Source: an uncultured Eubacteriales bacterium
GTDB lineage: Bacteria; Bacillota; Clostridia; Oscillospirales; CAG-272
Direction: 5' to 3'
Length of the DNA: 17,300 bases
NCBI GenBank assembly: GCA_900547565.1
Contig: URHI01000027.1
Coordinates: 1 to 17,300, forward strand
The translations under genes and the position numbers were made by a program. Positions 6,329 to 13,600 of this stretch are shown one piece after another (the first letter of the stretch is position 1; every line of letters begins with the position of its first letter). Below the pieces are notes generated by a model. That model ran no database searches. It was not told where the DNA came from and saw nothing but the letters and a program-made list of their open reading frames with translations.

Positions 6329-7567
6329 ATGGAGCAAAAAGCCGCAGACCGCCGCAGAAAAATCGCGTTGTATATTGCCGTGTGGGTGGCGGCCGTGCTT
6401 ATTCTGGCCTTTCTGCTTTACCGTGCATTGGGGCTTAGCACCGTCAGAGCGCAAACGGTGACGGCAGTGCGGTCGGTAGAATATAAAATTGCCCGGCTTG
6501 ACGGGTATATATTCCGTGACGAACAGGTCCTTTACAGCGACAATACAGGGGCGGCGGTATACCTTGTAGAGGACGGTAGCCGTGTGCGCGCCGACACCGA
6601 ACTGTGCCGCGTTTATACGACGGGAGATACCTCTGAATATCTTGAGCGACGCCGTGACATTGAGCAACGTCTTTCACTTTTGTCCGACATTATGTCACTC
6701 GGACGCACTACGTCGGGCGGCATCGACCGTACCCAGTCGGCGCTGGATAAAAGCTACTCCGCTGTTATGGACGCGTTGGAGGCCGGCCGGCTTGATACGG
6801 CCGGGGAGAATTCGCACGCACTGCTGATGGCGCTGAGTGCCCGGGCGCTGATAAGCGGAGATTCGCTCGATGACGAATATGCCGCGGCGAAGCAGGAGCT
6901 TGAAAACCTGACTGCGTCTTACACCGGTACGTATCAAAGCATACATAATGATGCGGCGTGTTACTTTTTTTACAGCTGTGACGGATATGAAGACGCTTTC
7001 AAAGTGTCACTGATCGATACTGTTGATGTGCAGACATTGCGTAGCATGGCGGCTGCGCCGCCGGCATATTCGGGACAGGGAACTCCTGTCGGCAAGCTGG
7101 TGGGCAGCTATGAATGGTATTTGGTACTGGCTGCCGACAGCAGTGTTACGTCGGCGGTTGAGGTCGGAAACAGCTATACCGTCGAGATCGGCAGACAGGA
7201 GCTGTCCATGGCGCTCATACGTGCTGACAGTGCGGCCGGAGTGCTGGTGTTCAGCTGCGGAGTCATGCCCGAAGGATTTGATTATGCCCGGGTGCAGTCA
7301 GTAAAGCTTGTCATGGGGCAGACTGCAGGGTACCGTGTACCGTTGCAGGCACTGCATACCCAACATGGACTCGACGGTGTTTATGTGCTGTCCGGCTCCC
7401 AGGTGATATTCAGGCGGGTTACGGTGCTTCACCGCGGCGATGGCTATGCCGTTGTCGCCGAGCGTGACTATACCACCGAAAACTACACCGAATTTCTCAA
7501 TCTCAATGACCAGATAATTGTTTCGCTGTCGGACGGAAAACTGTATGACGGCAGAATACTTGATTAA
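6329..7567 (+). CDS. Membrane-anchored HlyD-like protein of the yggS-sepF cluster
   Basis: 412-aa protein with one N-terminal membrane helix (about 12-33) preceded by a positively charged stretch (KAADRRRK), so most of it should face the outside of the cell. After the helix comes a biotinyl-lipoyl-like segment (about 58-95, DGYIFRDEQVLYSDNTGAAVYL... DGSRVRADTELCRV), then a helical, possibly coiled-coil region (about 102-205, starting EYLERRRDIEQRLSLLSD) and a beta-rich C-terminal half that could be the second lipoyl/barrel parts. That order is typical of HlyD/membrane-fusion adaptor proteins. No ABC or RND transporter adjoins it. Its gene sits directly before yggS and sepF, which hints at a cell-envelope or division role. 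AAGGAG precedes the ATG. The family call rests on architecture rather than strong motifs, and the function is unknown. Confidence 0.72.
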   Translation: MEQKAADRRRKIALYIAVWVAAVLILAFLLYRALGLSTVRAQTVTAVRSVEYKIARLDGYIFRDEQVLYSDNTGAAVYLVEDGSRVRADTELCRVYTTGDTSEYLERRRDIEQRLSLLSDIMSLGRTTSGGIDRTQSALDKSYSAVMDALEAGRLDTAGENSHALLMALSARALISGDSLDDEYAAAKQELENLTASYTGTYQSIHNDAACYFFYSCDGYEDAFKVSLIDTVDVQTLRSMAAAPPAYSGQGTPVGKLVGSYEWYLVLAADSSVTSAVEVGNSYTVEIGRQELSMALIRADSAAGVLVFSCGVMPEGFDYARVQSVKLVMGQTAGYRVPLQALHTQHGLDGVYVLSGSQVIFRRVTVLHRGDGYAVVAERDYTTENYTEFLNLNDQIIVSLSDGKLYDGRILD

Positions 7568-7587
7568 GGCAATGGGTGATAATTATT

Positions 7588-8304
7588 ATGGACTACTCAT
7601 ATCTTGAATACAATGTGGCAGAGGTCCGCCGCAGGCTTGAACAGGCGGCCGTCCGGGCGGGACGAAATGCCGCAGAGGTTACGTTGCTGGCGGCTGTCAA
7701 ATACGCCGATACCGATGAGATCAACTATCTTCATGACAGGTGCGGCATCAATGATATCGGTGAGAATCGCGTACAGCAGCTGCTTGCGCATTGGGACGGA
7801 CTGCACCGCGAAGGGCTGAATGTTCATTTTATAGGTAGCCTGCAAACCAACAAAGTAAAGTATATCGCTGACAAAGTGTGCATGATACACTCGGTCGACA
7901 GTCTGAGATTGGCTGAGGAAATAGACAGCCGATGCTCAAAGCTCGGCCGCGTCATGGATGTGCTGATCGAGATAAACTCGGGGCGTGAGCAAAGCAAGAC
8001 GGGAGTCATGCCCGAGCAGGCAGAGGAACTTGCCGTGGCAGTTGCGGGACTGCACAGCGTCAAATTGTGCGGATTTATGACAATGGCGCCGAAATCCGAC
8101 AGCGAGGCTGATTATGATAAATATTTTGAAGAAACATACAAATTAATTGTTGACATTTGGTACAAAAAGCTACATAATATAAAGGGGCCCGTTATCTCAA
8201 TGGGAATGTCGGGCAGCTTTGAATCGGCGGTGCGTCACGGTTCCACCTGCGTGCGGGTGGGGCGGGTACTGTTCGGGCAATTAAATGCCGGGAGGGAAAT
8301 ATGA
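7588..8304 (+). CDS. yggS: YggS/YlmE-type pyridoxal-phosphate homeostasis protein
   Basis: Cytoplasmic PLP-binding protein of the alanine-racemase fold (COG0325) that buffers pyridoxal phosphate and affects amino-acid pools; no enzymatic reaction is established for the family. The PLP lysine is Lys38 in LAAVKYAD. Other signatures are GENRVQ (58-63), HFIGSLQTNK (80-89), EINSGREQSKTG and the C-terminal MGMSGSFESAVRHGSTCVRVG; the usual MSxD is MSGS here. An in-frame GTG at 7576 would add four residues, but GGGTGA lies 8 bases before the ATG at 7588, and the resulting N-terminus has the normal spacing to the RAGR motif. It overlaps sepF by the ATGA tetranucleotide, so the two are translationally coupled. 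An AT-rich internal promoter-like stretch occurs at 8150-8178. Confidence 0.93.
   Translation: MDYSYLEYNVAEVRRRLEQAAVRAGRNAAEVTLLAAVKYADTDEINYLHDRCGINDIGENRVQQLLAHWDGLHREGLNVHFIGSLQTNKVKYIADKVCMIHSVDSLRLAEEIDSRCSKLGRVMDVLIEINSGREQSKTGVMPEQAEELAVAVAGLHSVKLCGFMTMAPKSDSEADYDKYFEETYKLIVDIWYKKLHNIKGPVISMGMSGSFESAVRHGSTCVRVGRVLFGQLNAGREI
8150..8178 (+). promoter_or_regulatory. Possible internal promoter within yggS
   Basis: TTGACA (8150-8155), 17 bases, then CATAAT (8173-8178): a perfect -35 and a 5/6 -10 box at ideal spacing. They lie in a local AT-rich patch of an otherwise GC-rich gene, about 120 bases ahead of sepF. It could give sepF-yggT-ileS-lspA an independent transcript. It is also coding sequence, so the match could be chance. 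Confidence 0.5.
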
Positions 8305-8738
8305 ATTTTTTCAAAAAGTTGCTTAAAGACGAAGACGAGCTTTACGATGACAAATTCAAGGATGATTACACGCAAGACACGGGCGGCAGCGGCGATATGA
8401 TTGACGATATCCCGCCTGCTGACTCAACTGAACAGCATGAGGTGTCGATAGCCAAGACACCGGGAATGTCACTGCGGGTCATGCGCCCCAAAAGCTATGA
8501 TGACGGTCCCGAGATCGCCGACTATGTGGCGCGAGGCTGTACAGTGGTTATGAATATTGAGGATCTTAACCGCGAGAATGCCCGGCGTCTGATCGATTTT
8601 TTGCTGGGAGCCGTTCATGTTATCGGCGGAGATCTGCAGATGGCATCACAGACAACATTTGTGGTAGCCCCCTGCCGGGTCGGCATGGGAGACGCCGCTG
8701 AGAGCGATGACGGCACTGCCGGCTTTACATTCAAATGA
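8301..8738 (+). CDS. sepF: Cell division protein SepF
   Basis: SepF polymerises on the inner membrane face, binds the C-terminal tail of FtsZ and supports Z-ring and septum assembly in Gram-positives. The 145-aa protein shows the family layout: a short amphipathic N-terminus (MNFFKKLL) for membrane binding, an acidic variable linker (about 10-50), then the SepF core (about 57-126) with VMRPKSYDD, VVMNIEDLNRENARRLIDFL and GGDLQMASQTTFVVAP. The start overlaps the yggS stop and is preceded by a GGGAGG-type site. A short Asp/Gly-rich tail follows the core. The position between yggS and yggT is the standard one in Firmicutes. Confidence 0.95.
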   Translation: MNFFKKLLKDEDELYDDKFKDDYTQDTGGSGDMIDDIPPADSTEQHEVSIAKTPGMSLRVMRPKSYDDGPEIADYVARGCTVVMNIEDLNRENARRLIDFLLGAVHVIGGDLQMASQTTFVVAPCRVGMGDAAESDDGTAGFTFK

Positions 8739-8754
8739 CCCGGGAGGATTCGAT

Positions 8755-9033
8755 TTGCCGACAGTAATTTATTTTATAGTTGTGCTGCTGCGGGCAGTGG
8801 TTATGGTACTGCTTGTGGCAATGCTGTTGCGGGCGGTCATGTCGTGGTTTATCAGCGACGACGGATCAAAATTCTATAATTTTGTATGCCTTATCACCGA
8901 ACCGGTGATAATTCCCGTAAGAAGCCTGTTCGAGCGACTCGGCTGGTTTCAGAATCTGCCGCTCGACATATCGTTTTATATAACCTATTTATTGCTTTCG
9001 CTGCTCCAGCTGTTTCTCGAGCTGGTGGGCTGA
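8755..9033 (+). CDS. yggT: YggT/YlmG family membrane protein
   Basis: Small integral membrane protein of the YggT family. Family members sit in division/ylm clusters and have been linked to membrane organisation and osmotic resistance, but the molecular role is unsettled. From the TTG at 8755 it is 92 aa with two membrane helices (about 4-29 and 71-91), joined by a loop with the family motif TEPVIIPVR (48-56). The TTG is chosen because GGGAGG (8742-8747) ends 7 bases before it. An upstream in-frame ATG at 8707 would overlap sepF by 32 bases, has no such site, and would add a non-hydrophobic, atypical N-terminus. It follows sepF by 16 bases and precedes ileS by 39. Confidence 0.9.
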   Translation: MPTVIYFIVVLLRAVVMVLLVAMLLRAVMSWFISDDGSKFYNFVCLITEPVIIPVRSLFERLGWFQNLPLDISFYITYLLLSLLQLFLELVG

Positions 9034-9072
9034 GCTTAAAATCATTTAACAGACAGGAGTTTTAAACAAGCT

Positions 9073-11889
9073 ATGCCAAAGGACTACACAAGCACTCTCA
9101 ATCTGCCGCAGACAAATTTTTCAATGCGTGCGAATCTGCCGCAGAGAGAGCCGGAAACATTGAAATACTGGGAGCAAACGGACCTGTATCATAAAATGCT
9201 GGAGCGCGCCGAAGGCCGGCCGCAGTTCCTGCTTCACGACGGCCCCCCGTTTTCCAACGGCAACATACACATGGGCACCGCGCTCAACAAAATACTTAAG
9301 GATTTTATTAACAAGTCCAAGTCCATGAGCGGCTACTATGTTCCGTATATTCCCGGCTGGGACAACCACGGTATGCCGATAGAGAGCGCTATCATAAAGC
9401 AGAACAAGCTGGATCGCAAAAAAATGTCCATTCCCGAGTTCCGCAATGCCTGCCATGACTTTGCACAGAAATTCATTGACCGTCAACGCGAGCAGTTTAT
9501 CCGTCTCGGCGTCACGGGAGACTGGGAACACCCGTATATGACTATGGCGCCCAGCTTTGAGGCGAGAGAGGTCAGGGTGTTCGGCGAGATGTTCAAAAAG
9601 GGCTACATTTATAAAGGACTCAAGCCGGTATATTGGTGCCCGCACGACGAAACTGCGCTTGCAGAGGCTGAGATAGAGTACCAGACAGATAAATGTACCT
9701 CCGTGTACGTCAAGTTCCGCGTGTCGGACGATCTCGGCAAGCTCGGCGACATCAAGGACAACACATATTTCATTATCTGGACTACCACCCCCTGGACACT
9801 GCCCGGAAACCTGGCCATAGCACTGAATCCCGTAGAGGATTATGTAATAGTCCGCAACAATGTGTCCGAAGAAAACTATATCGTTGCACGCGCACTGCTT
9901 GAAAAGTCCATGAAGGACGGAGGTGTGTCCGATTATACCGAGATAGGACACATGGCCGGACGCGAATTTGAGTTTATGAAGGCGCGTCACCCCTTCCTCG
10001 GCCGTGACAGCGTATTGCTTATGGCCGATTATGTTACCATGGACAGCGGTACAGGCTGCGTTCACACCGCACCCGGCTTCGGTGCCGATGACTATATTAC
10101 CTGCCGCCGATACAATATCGACATAATTGTTCCGGTCGATGACCGCGGATATCAGACAGCCGACGCAGGCAAATTTGCAGGCATGTATTACGAAAAGTCC
10201 AATGAGGCTATTATCAATGACATGAAGGAGTCGGGCGCACTGTTCGCTTCCGAGGTTATAGAGCACGAATATCCTCACTGCTGGAGATGCAAGAATCCCA
10301 TAATCTTCCGTGCAACGCCCCAGTGGTTCTGCTCGGTCGATGCCTTCAAGGACGCCGCCGTTGAGGCCTGCCACAATGTAGAATGGATTCCCGCATGGGG
10401 AGAAGAGCGCATTATCCAAATGGTGAAGGAGCGCGCCGACTGGTGCATTTCGCGTCAGCGTCACTGGGGACTTCCTATTCCGGTGTTCTACTGTGAGGAC
10501 TGCGGAAAGCCTATCTGCAACGACGATACCATAGCGTCTGTTTCGGAGATGTTCGGTAAGTACGGCTCCAATGTCTGGTACGAAAGGAATGTCGACGAGC
10601 TACTCCCGGACGGCTTTGTCTGCCCGCACTGCGGCGGTAAGCACTTTACCAAGGAGACAAACACGCTGGACGGCTGGTTTGATTCCGGTTCTTCGCACCT
10701 TGCGGTGGTCGAAAACGGCGGATATAATGAAGCATGGCCCAAAAATGTCACATGGCCGGCTGACCTGTATCTTGAGGGCGCCGATCAGTACCGCGGCTGG
10801 TTCCAGTCGTCGCTGCTGACAGCGGTCGGCTCCAAAGGGCAGGGAGCACCGTATAAGACCGTACTGACACACGGCTGGACAGTCGACGGTCAGGGGCGCG
10901 CAATGCACAAATCGCTGGGCAACGGCGTTGACCCGGCGGATATGGTCAAAAAATACGGTGCGGACCTCGTACGTCTGTGGGTCGCGTCGAGCGATTATCA
11001 GGTGGACGTCCGTGTATCTGACGATATATTCAAGCAACTGTCCGAGACCTACCGCAAGATACGCAATACCTGCCGTATTATCATGGCGAACATAGGCGAT
11101 TTTGATCCCGAGCACGACGCGGTAAAACCGGCCGACATGCTTAGCATCGACAAGTGGATACTGCATCAGCTCAATGAACTGGTTGCCGACTGCCGCCGCG
11201 CATACGACAGCTATTCGTTCCATCTGATATATCACGCTATCAATAATTTCTGCACAATAGACCTGTCAAAGCTGTACATTGATATTACCAAGGACAGGGT
11301 TTATACCGGCAAGCGGGACGGCTTCCCCCGTCGCAGTGCGCAGAGTGCCATGTATATCATATTGTCATCGCTGACACGTCTGCTGGCACCCATACTGTCC
11401 TTTACTGCCGAGGAGATATGGCAGTGCATGGCGCATGTCGCGTCCGACAATACCGAGAGCGTGCTGCTGAATGACCTGCCCGCCTATCGTGACGACCTCA
11501 GCTTCCCGAAAATTTCTGAGCATTGGGAGCGTTTGTTTGCGTTGCGTGATGACGTTATGAAGGCGCTTGAGCTGGCGCGTGCAGATAAGCTGATAGGCAA
11601 GTCGCTTGACGCTGCTGTCACCATCTACACTACAGACGACGATATTTATGCGCTGCTTGAATCCTTCTCGCAAGACCTGAGCACGGTTTATATCGTGTCC
11701 GGTGTTACGCTGGTCAAGGGCGAGGCTCCAGCCGACACATTCCGTGAAACTTCGTCCGGCATCGGTGTCAGAGTCGAAATTGCCGAGGGCGACAAGTGCG
11801 ACCGTTGCTGGATGCATTCCACCGAGGGCATACACACAGAGGATGGCTTTATTTGCGCCCGCTGTGCCGCGGTCATACAAAACAAATAA
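9073..11889 (+). CDS. ileS: Isoleucyl-tRNA synthetase
   Basis: Class Ia synthetase that charges tRNA-Ile and edits misactivated valine; 938 aa, full length. The N-terminus (TSTLNLPQTNFSMRANLPQREP) is typical of bacterial IleRS, the HIGH motif is HMGT (66-69) after DGPPFSNGNI, and the editing domain includes TTTPWTLPGN. The KMSKS loop reads AMHKS (610-614), keeping the second Lys but not the first. The C-terminal zinc finger has Cys909, Cys912, Cys928 and Cys931, and extra CxxC pairs occur in the catalytic-domain insertion (CEDC, CPHC). AGGAG lies about 13 bases before the ATG, somewhat far. The 39-base gap after yggT leaves no room for the T-box leader common on clostridial synthetase genes, so expression should depend on upstream promoters. 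ylmH and divIVA, which often precede ileS here, are absent. Confidence 0.97.
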   Translation: MPKDYTSTLNLPQTNFSMRANLPQREPETLKYWEQTDLYHKMLERAEGRPQFLLHDGPPFSNGNIHMGTALNKILKDFINKSKSMSGYYVPYIPGWDNHGMPIESAIIKQNKLDRKKMSIPEFRNACHDFAQKFIDRQREQFIRLGVTGDWEHPYMTMAPSFEAREVRVFGEMFKKGYIYKGLKPVYWCPHDETALAEAEIEYQTDKCTSVYVKFRVSDDLGKLGDIKDNTYFIIWTTTPWTLPGNLAIALNPVEDYVIVRNNVSEENYIVARALLEKSMKDGGVSDYTEIGHMAGREFEFMKARHPFLGRDSVLLMADYVTMDSGTGCVHTAPGFGADDYITCRRYNIDIIVPVDDRGYQTADAGKFAGMYYEKSNEAIINDMKESGALFASEVIEHEYPHCWRCKNPIIFRATPQWFCSVDAFKDAAVEACHNVEWIPAWGEERIIQMVKERADWCISRQRHWGLPIPVFYCEDCGKPICNDDTIASVSEMFGKYGSNVWYERNVDELLPDGFVCPHCGGKHFTKETNTLDGWFDSGSSHLAVVENGGYNEAWPKNVTWPADLYLEGADQYRGWFQSSLLTAVGSKGQGAPYKTVLTHGWTVDGQGRAMHKSLGNGVDPADMVKKYGADLVRLWVASSDYQVDVRVSDDIFKQLSETYRKIRNTCRIIMANIGDFDPEHDAVKPADMLSIDKWILHQLNELVADCRRAYDSYSFHLIYHAINNFCTIDLSKLYIDITKDRVYTGKRDGFPRRSAQSAMYIILSSLTRLLAPILSFTAEEIWQCMAHVASDNTESVLLNDLPAYRDDLSFPKISEHWERLFALRDDVMKALELARADKLIGKSLDAAVTIYTTDDDIYALLESFSQDLSTVYIVSGVTLVKGEAPADTFRETSSGIGVRVEIAEGDKCDRCWMHSTEGIHTEDGFICARCAAVIQNK

Positions 11890-11891
11890 TT

Positions 11892-11926
11892 ATCAGGTCC
11901 GGGGGACATTTTATATGCCCCCTGAT
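11892..11926 (+). other. Hairpin between ileS and lspA
   Basis: ATCAGG (11892-11897) pairs with CCTGAT (11921-11926), and an inner GGG/CCC (11903-11905, 11918-11920) continues the stem after a 5-base bulge. Only TTGATG follows, so termination should be weak or absent. It begins 2 bases after the ileS stop and ends 7 bases before the lspA ribosome binding site, where it could set the relative expression of the two genes. Confidence 0.4.
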
Positions 11927-11943
11927 TTGATGTGGAGAACAAA

Positions 11944-12681
11944 ATGTTAGTTTGGCTTTTCGTAATAGTCGGAGCGGTATTGCTCGACCAGTTCACCAAG
12001 TGGTTGCTTGCCGTCAATCTGCCCGTGGGTGGGACAGCGGTAATTCCCGGTGTTCTGAATTTCACCTACGTTGAAAATGAGGGAATGGCCTTCGGATTGC
12101 TGAGCGAGCACAGATGGGTGTTTATCGTCGGCTCGGTTGTCGGGCTGTGCGCGCTGAGCTGGTATCTGTTCCGCTACCGCCCGGGCAACACGTGGACAAA
12201 GCTGGGACTCAGCTTTATCATCGGCGGTGGCTTCGGCAATATGATCGACCGCATGATGCTGGGGTATGTCATTGATTTTATCGATTTCCGCGCGTTTCCC
12301 GAGGTGTGGACGTGGGTGTTCAACGTGGCCGACTCGTTTGTCTGTGTCGGTGCCGGGATCATTGTGGTGTATCTTGTTTGTGATATAGTGCGCACGTCAA
12401 AGCAGGAAAATGCGGCAAAATCCGCGGCTGCGGCAACCGCGGCCGGGACGGATGGCAGCACCGGAACACCAGGACAGCGGACGGATACCTCTGACGACAT
12501 TTCCACGGAGCAACAGTGCTCATGTGAAAAAAATACGGCTGTGGGGCAGTCCGCTGCTACGGCTGCTGATGAGCCGGAGCAAGACGGTGCGCATACCGGG
12601 ACAGGAACGCCCCACGAGCTGACGGATGGATCCGACATTAAGCAACAGCATGAAAACACTGACTCTCACCCCCGCTCCTGA
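11944..12681 (+). CDS. lspA: Lipoprotein signal peptidase (signal peptidase II) with long C-terminal tail
   Basis: Membrane aspartyl protease that removes signal peptides from diacylglyceryl-modified prolipoproteins. Four membrane helices lie within residues 1-150. Signatures are LDQFTKW (14-20), VENEGMAFG (43-51), GNMIDR (98-103), and catalytic Asp111 (VIDF) and Asp130 (FNVAD) with the usual 19-residue separation. The ATG at 11944 follows GGAG by 6 bases; an in-frame GTG at 11932 lacks a site. The core ends near residue 152, where the family normally stops. A further ~90 residues are hydrophilic, rich in Ala, Thr, Gly, Asp, Gln and Ser, with weak internal repeats (TDGSTGTPG, TGTGTPHELTDGSD), presumably cytoplasmic and disordered. 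The tail runs 32 bases into the pseudouridine synthase gene. Confidence 0.94.
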   Translation: MLVWLFVIVGAVLLDQFTKWLLAVNLPVGGTAVIPGVLNFTYVENEGMAFGLLSEHRWVFIVGSVVGLCALSWYLFRYRPGNTWTKLGLSFIIGGGFGNMIDRMMLGYVIDFIDFRAFPEVWTWVFNVADSFVCVGAGIIVVYLVCDIVRTSKQENAAKSAAAATAAGTDGSTGTPGQRTDTSDDISTEQQCSCEKNTAVGQSAATAADEPEQDGAHTGTGTPHELTDGSDIKQQHENTDSHPRS

Positions 12682-13600
12682 TAGGGTCGGCTGCCGGCTG
12701 GACACCTATGTTGCCGCCGAGACCGAGCTGTCACGCTCCGCTGTGGCGCGTTTAGCGGATGAGGGCGGAGTAACAGTCAACAAAAAATCGGTCAAAAAAA
12801 ACTATTTGTTGCGCGCAGGCGACGTGGTTTGCATAAGTCTTCCCGACCCGGTGCCGGACGAGGCCCGGCCGCAAAGCATACCGCTTGACATAATTTTCGA
12901 GGACGGGGACATAATTGTAATAAACAAGCCGTCGGGTATGGTGGTGCATCCCGCCGCGGGCAACCGCGACGGAACACTTGTCAACGCACTGCTGTATCAT
13001 TGCGGGAACTCACTGTCGGGCATCGGCGGAGTCACCCGCCCCGGAATTGTGCACCGGATAGACAAGGATACGGCGGGACTGCTGGTCGTTGCCAAAAACG
13101 ACGCGGCGCACGCCGGATTGTCGGCTCAGCTCAAAGGACATCACATGAGCCGCGTTTATTACGCCATCCTCACGGGCAATCCGCGCGAGGACAGCGGCAC
13201 GGTAGATGCGCCGCTCGGACGTGACCCCAAAAACCGTAAGCGTATGGCTGTCATACGGGACCCTTCTATCCGCAGCCGTGACGCTGTGACGCATTGGACG
13301 GTGCTCGAGCGGTATGCCGGTTTCTGTTTTGTGCGCTGTGAGCTTGAAACCGGCCGCACACATCAGATACGTGTCCACATGGCAAGCATCGGACACCCGC
13401 TCGTGGGAGACGTGACTTACGGGGGCGGCCGCACACGTTTTGAGGCGGCTCACGCCGGACTTATTCACGGTCAGTGCCTGTTTGCCGGTGAGCTGCGGCT
13501 GACTCACCCTGTGACCGGAGCGCAGATGTGCTTCCGGGCACCGCTTCCGGCAGATTTTGAAGCTCTGCTGGAAATACTACGGAAACGAGAACAAATATGA
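12650..13600 (+). CDS. RluD-family 23S rRNA/tRNA pseudouridine synthase
   Basis: Isomerises specific uridines in RNA to pseudouridine; the RluA/RluD family member normally found beside lspA in Firmicutes (YlyB-like). 316 aa. An S4 RNA-binding domain spans about 16-64 (CRLDTYVAAETELSRSAVAR... VTVNKKSVKK). The catalytic domain begins at INKPSGMVVHPAAGN (91-105) and holds HRIDKDTAG (135-143) with catalytic Asp138, then the RTHQIRVHM motif. The ATG at 12650 gives the family's usual short N-terminus, while one at 12626 would add eight residues. Neither has a strong ribosome binding site, and the overlap with lspA suggests translational coupling. The target site in RNA cannot be fixed from sequence, so I leave the symbol empty. 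Confidence 0.93.
   Translation: MKTLTLTPAPDRVGCRLDTYVAAETELSRSAVARLADEGGVTVNKKSVKKNYLLRAGDVVCISLPDPVPDEARPQSIPLDIIFEDGDIIVINKPSGMVVHPAAGNRDGTLVNALLYHCGNSLSGIGGVTRPGIVHRIDKDTAGLLVVAKNDAAHAGLSAQLKGHHMSRVYYAILTGNPREDSGTVDAPLGRDPKNRKRMAVIRDPSIRSRDAVTHWTVLERYAGFCFVRCELETGRTHQIRVHMASIGHPLVGDVTYGGGRTRFEAAHAGLIHGQCLFAGELRLTHPVTGAQMCFRAPLPADFEALLEILRKREQI

Noticed and set aside
5634..6667. Long antisense frames opposite miaA and the HlyD-like gene
   Set aside because: They overlap well-supported genes, have no ribosome binding site support and show no family motifs; they are shadows.
9121..10464. 447-codon open frame antisense to ileS
   Set aside because: It lies wholly opposite a strongly conserved IleRS sequence, shows no recognisable domain, and its openness follows from GC-rich codon bias on the coding strand.
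12174..12659. Antisense frame opposite the LspA tail
   Set aside because: Its Ser/Pro/Val-rich composition is just the complement of the low-complexity tail, and there is no ribosome binding site.
12400..12681. The LspA tail as a frameshift or a separate small gene
   Set aside because: The frame is continuous from the catalytic core. No start with a good ribosome binding site or conserved motif appears in any frame of this stretch, and the next gene begins normally within it. A read error cannot be excluded, but nothing shows one.
13010..13507. 165-codon antisense frame opposite the pseudouridine synthase
   Set aside because: It is opposite the HRIDKD and RTHQIRVHM coding regions and has no independent evidence.
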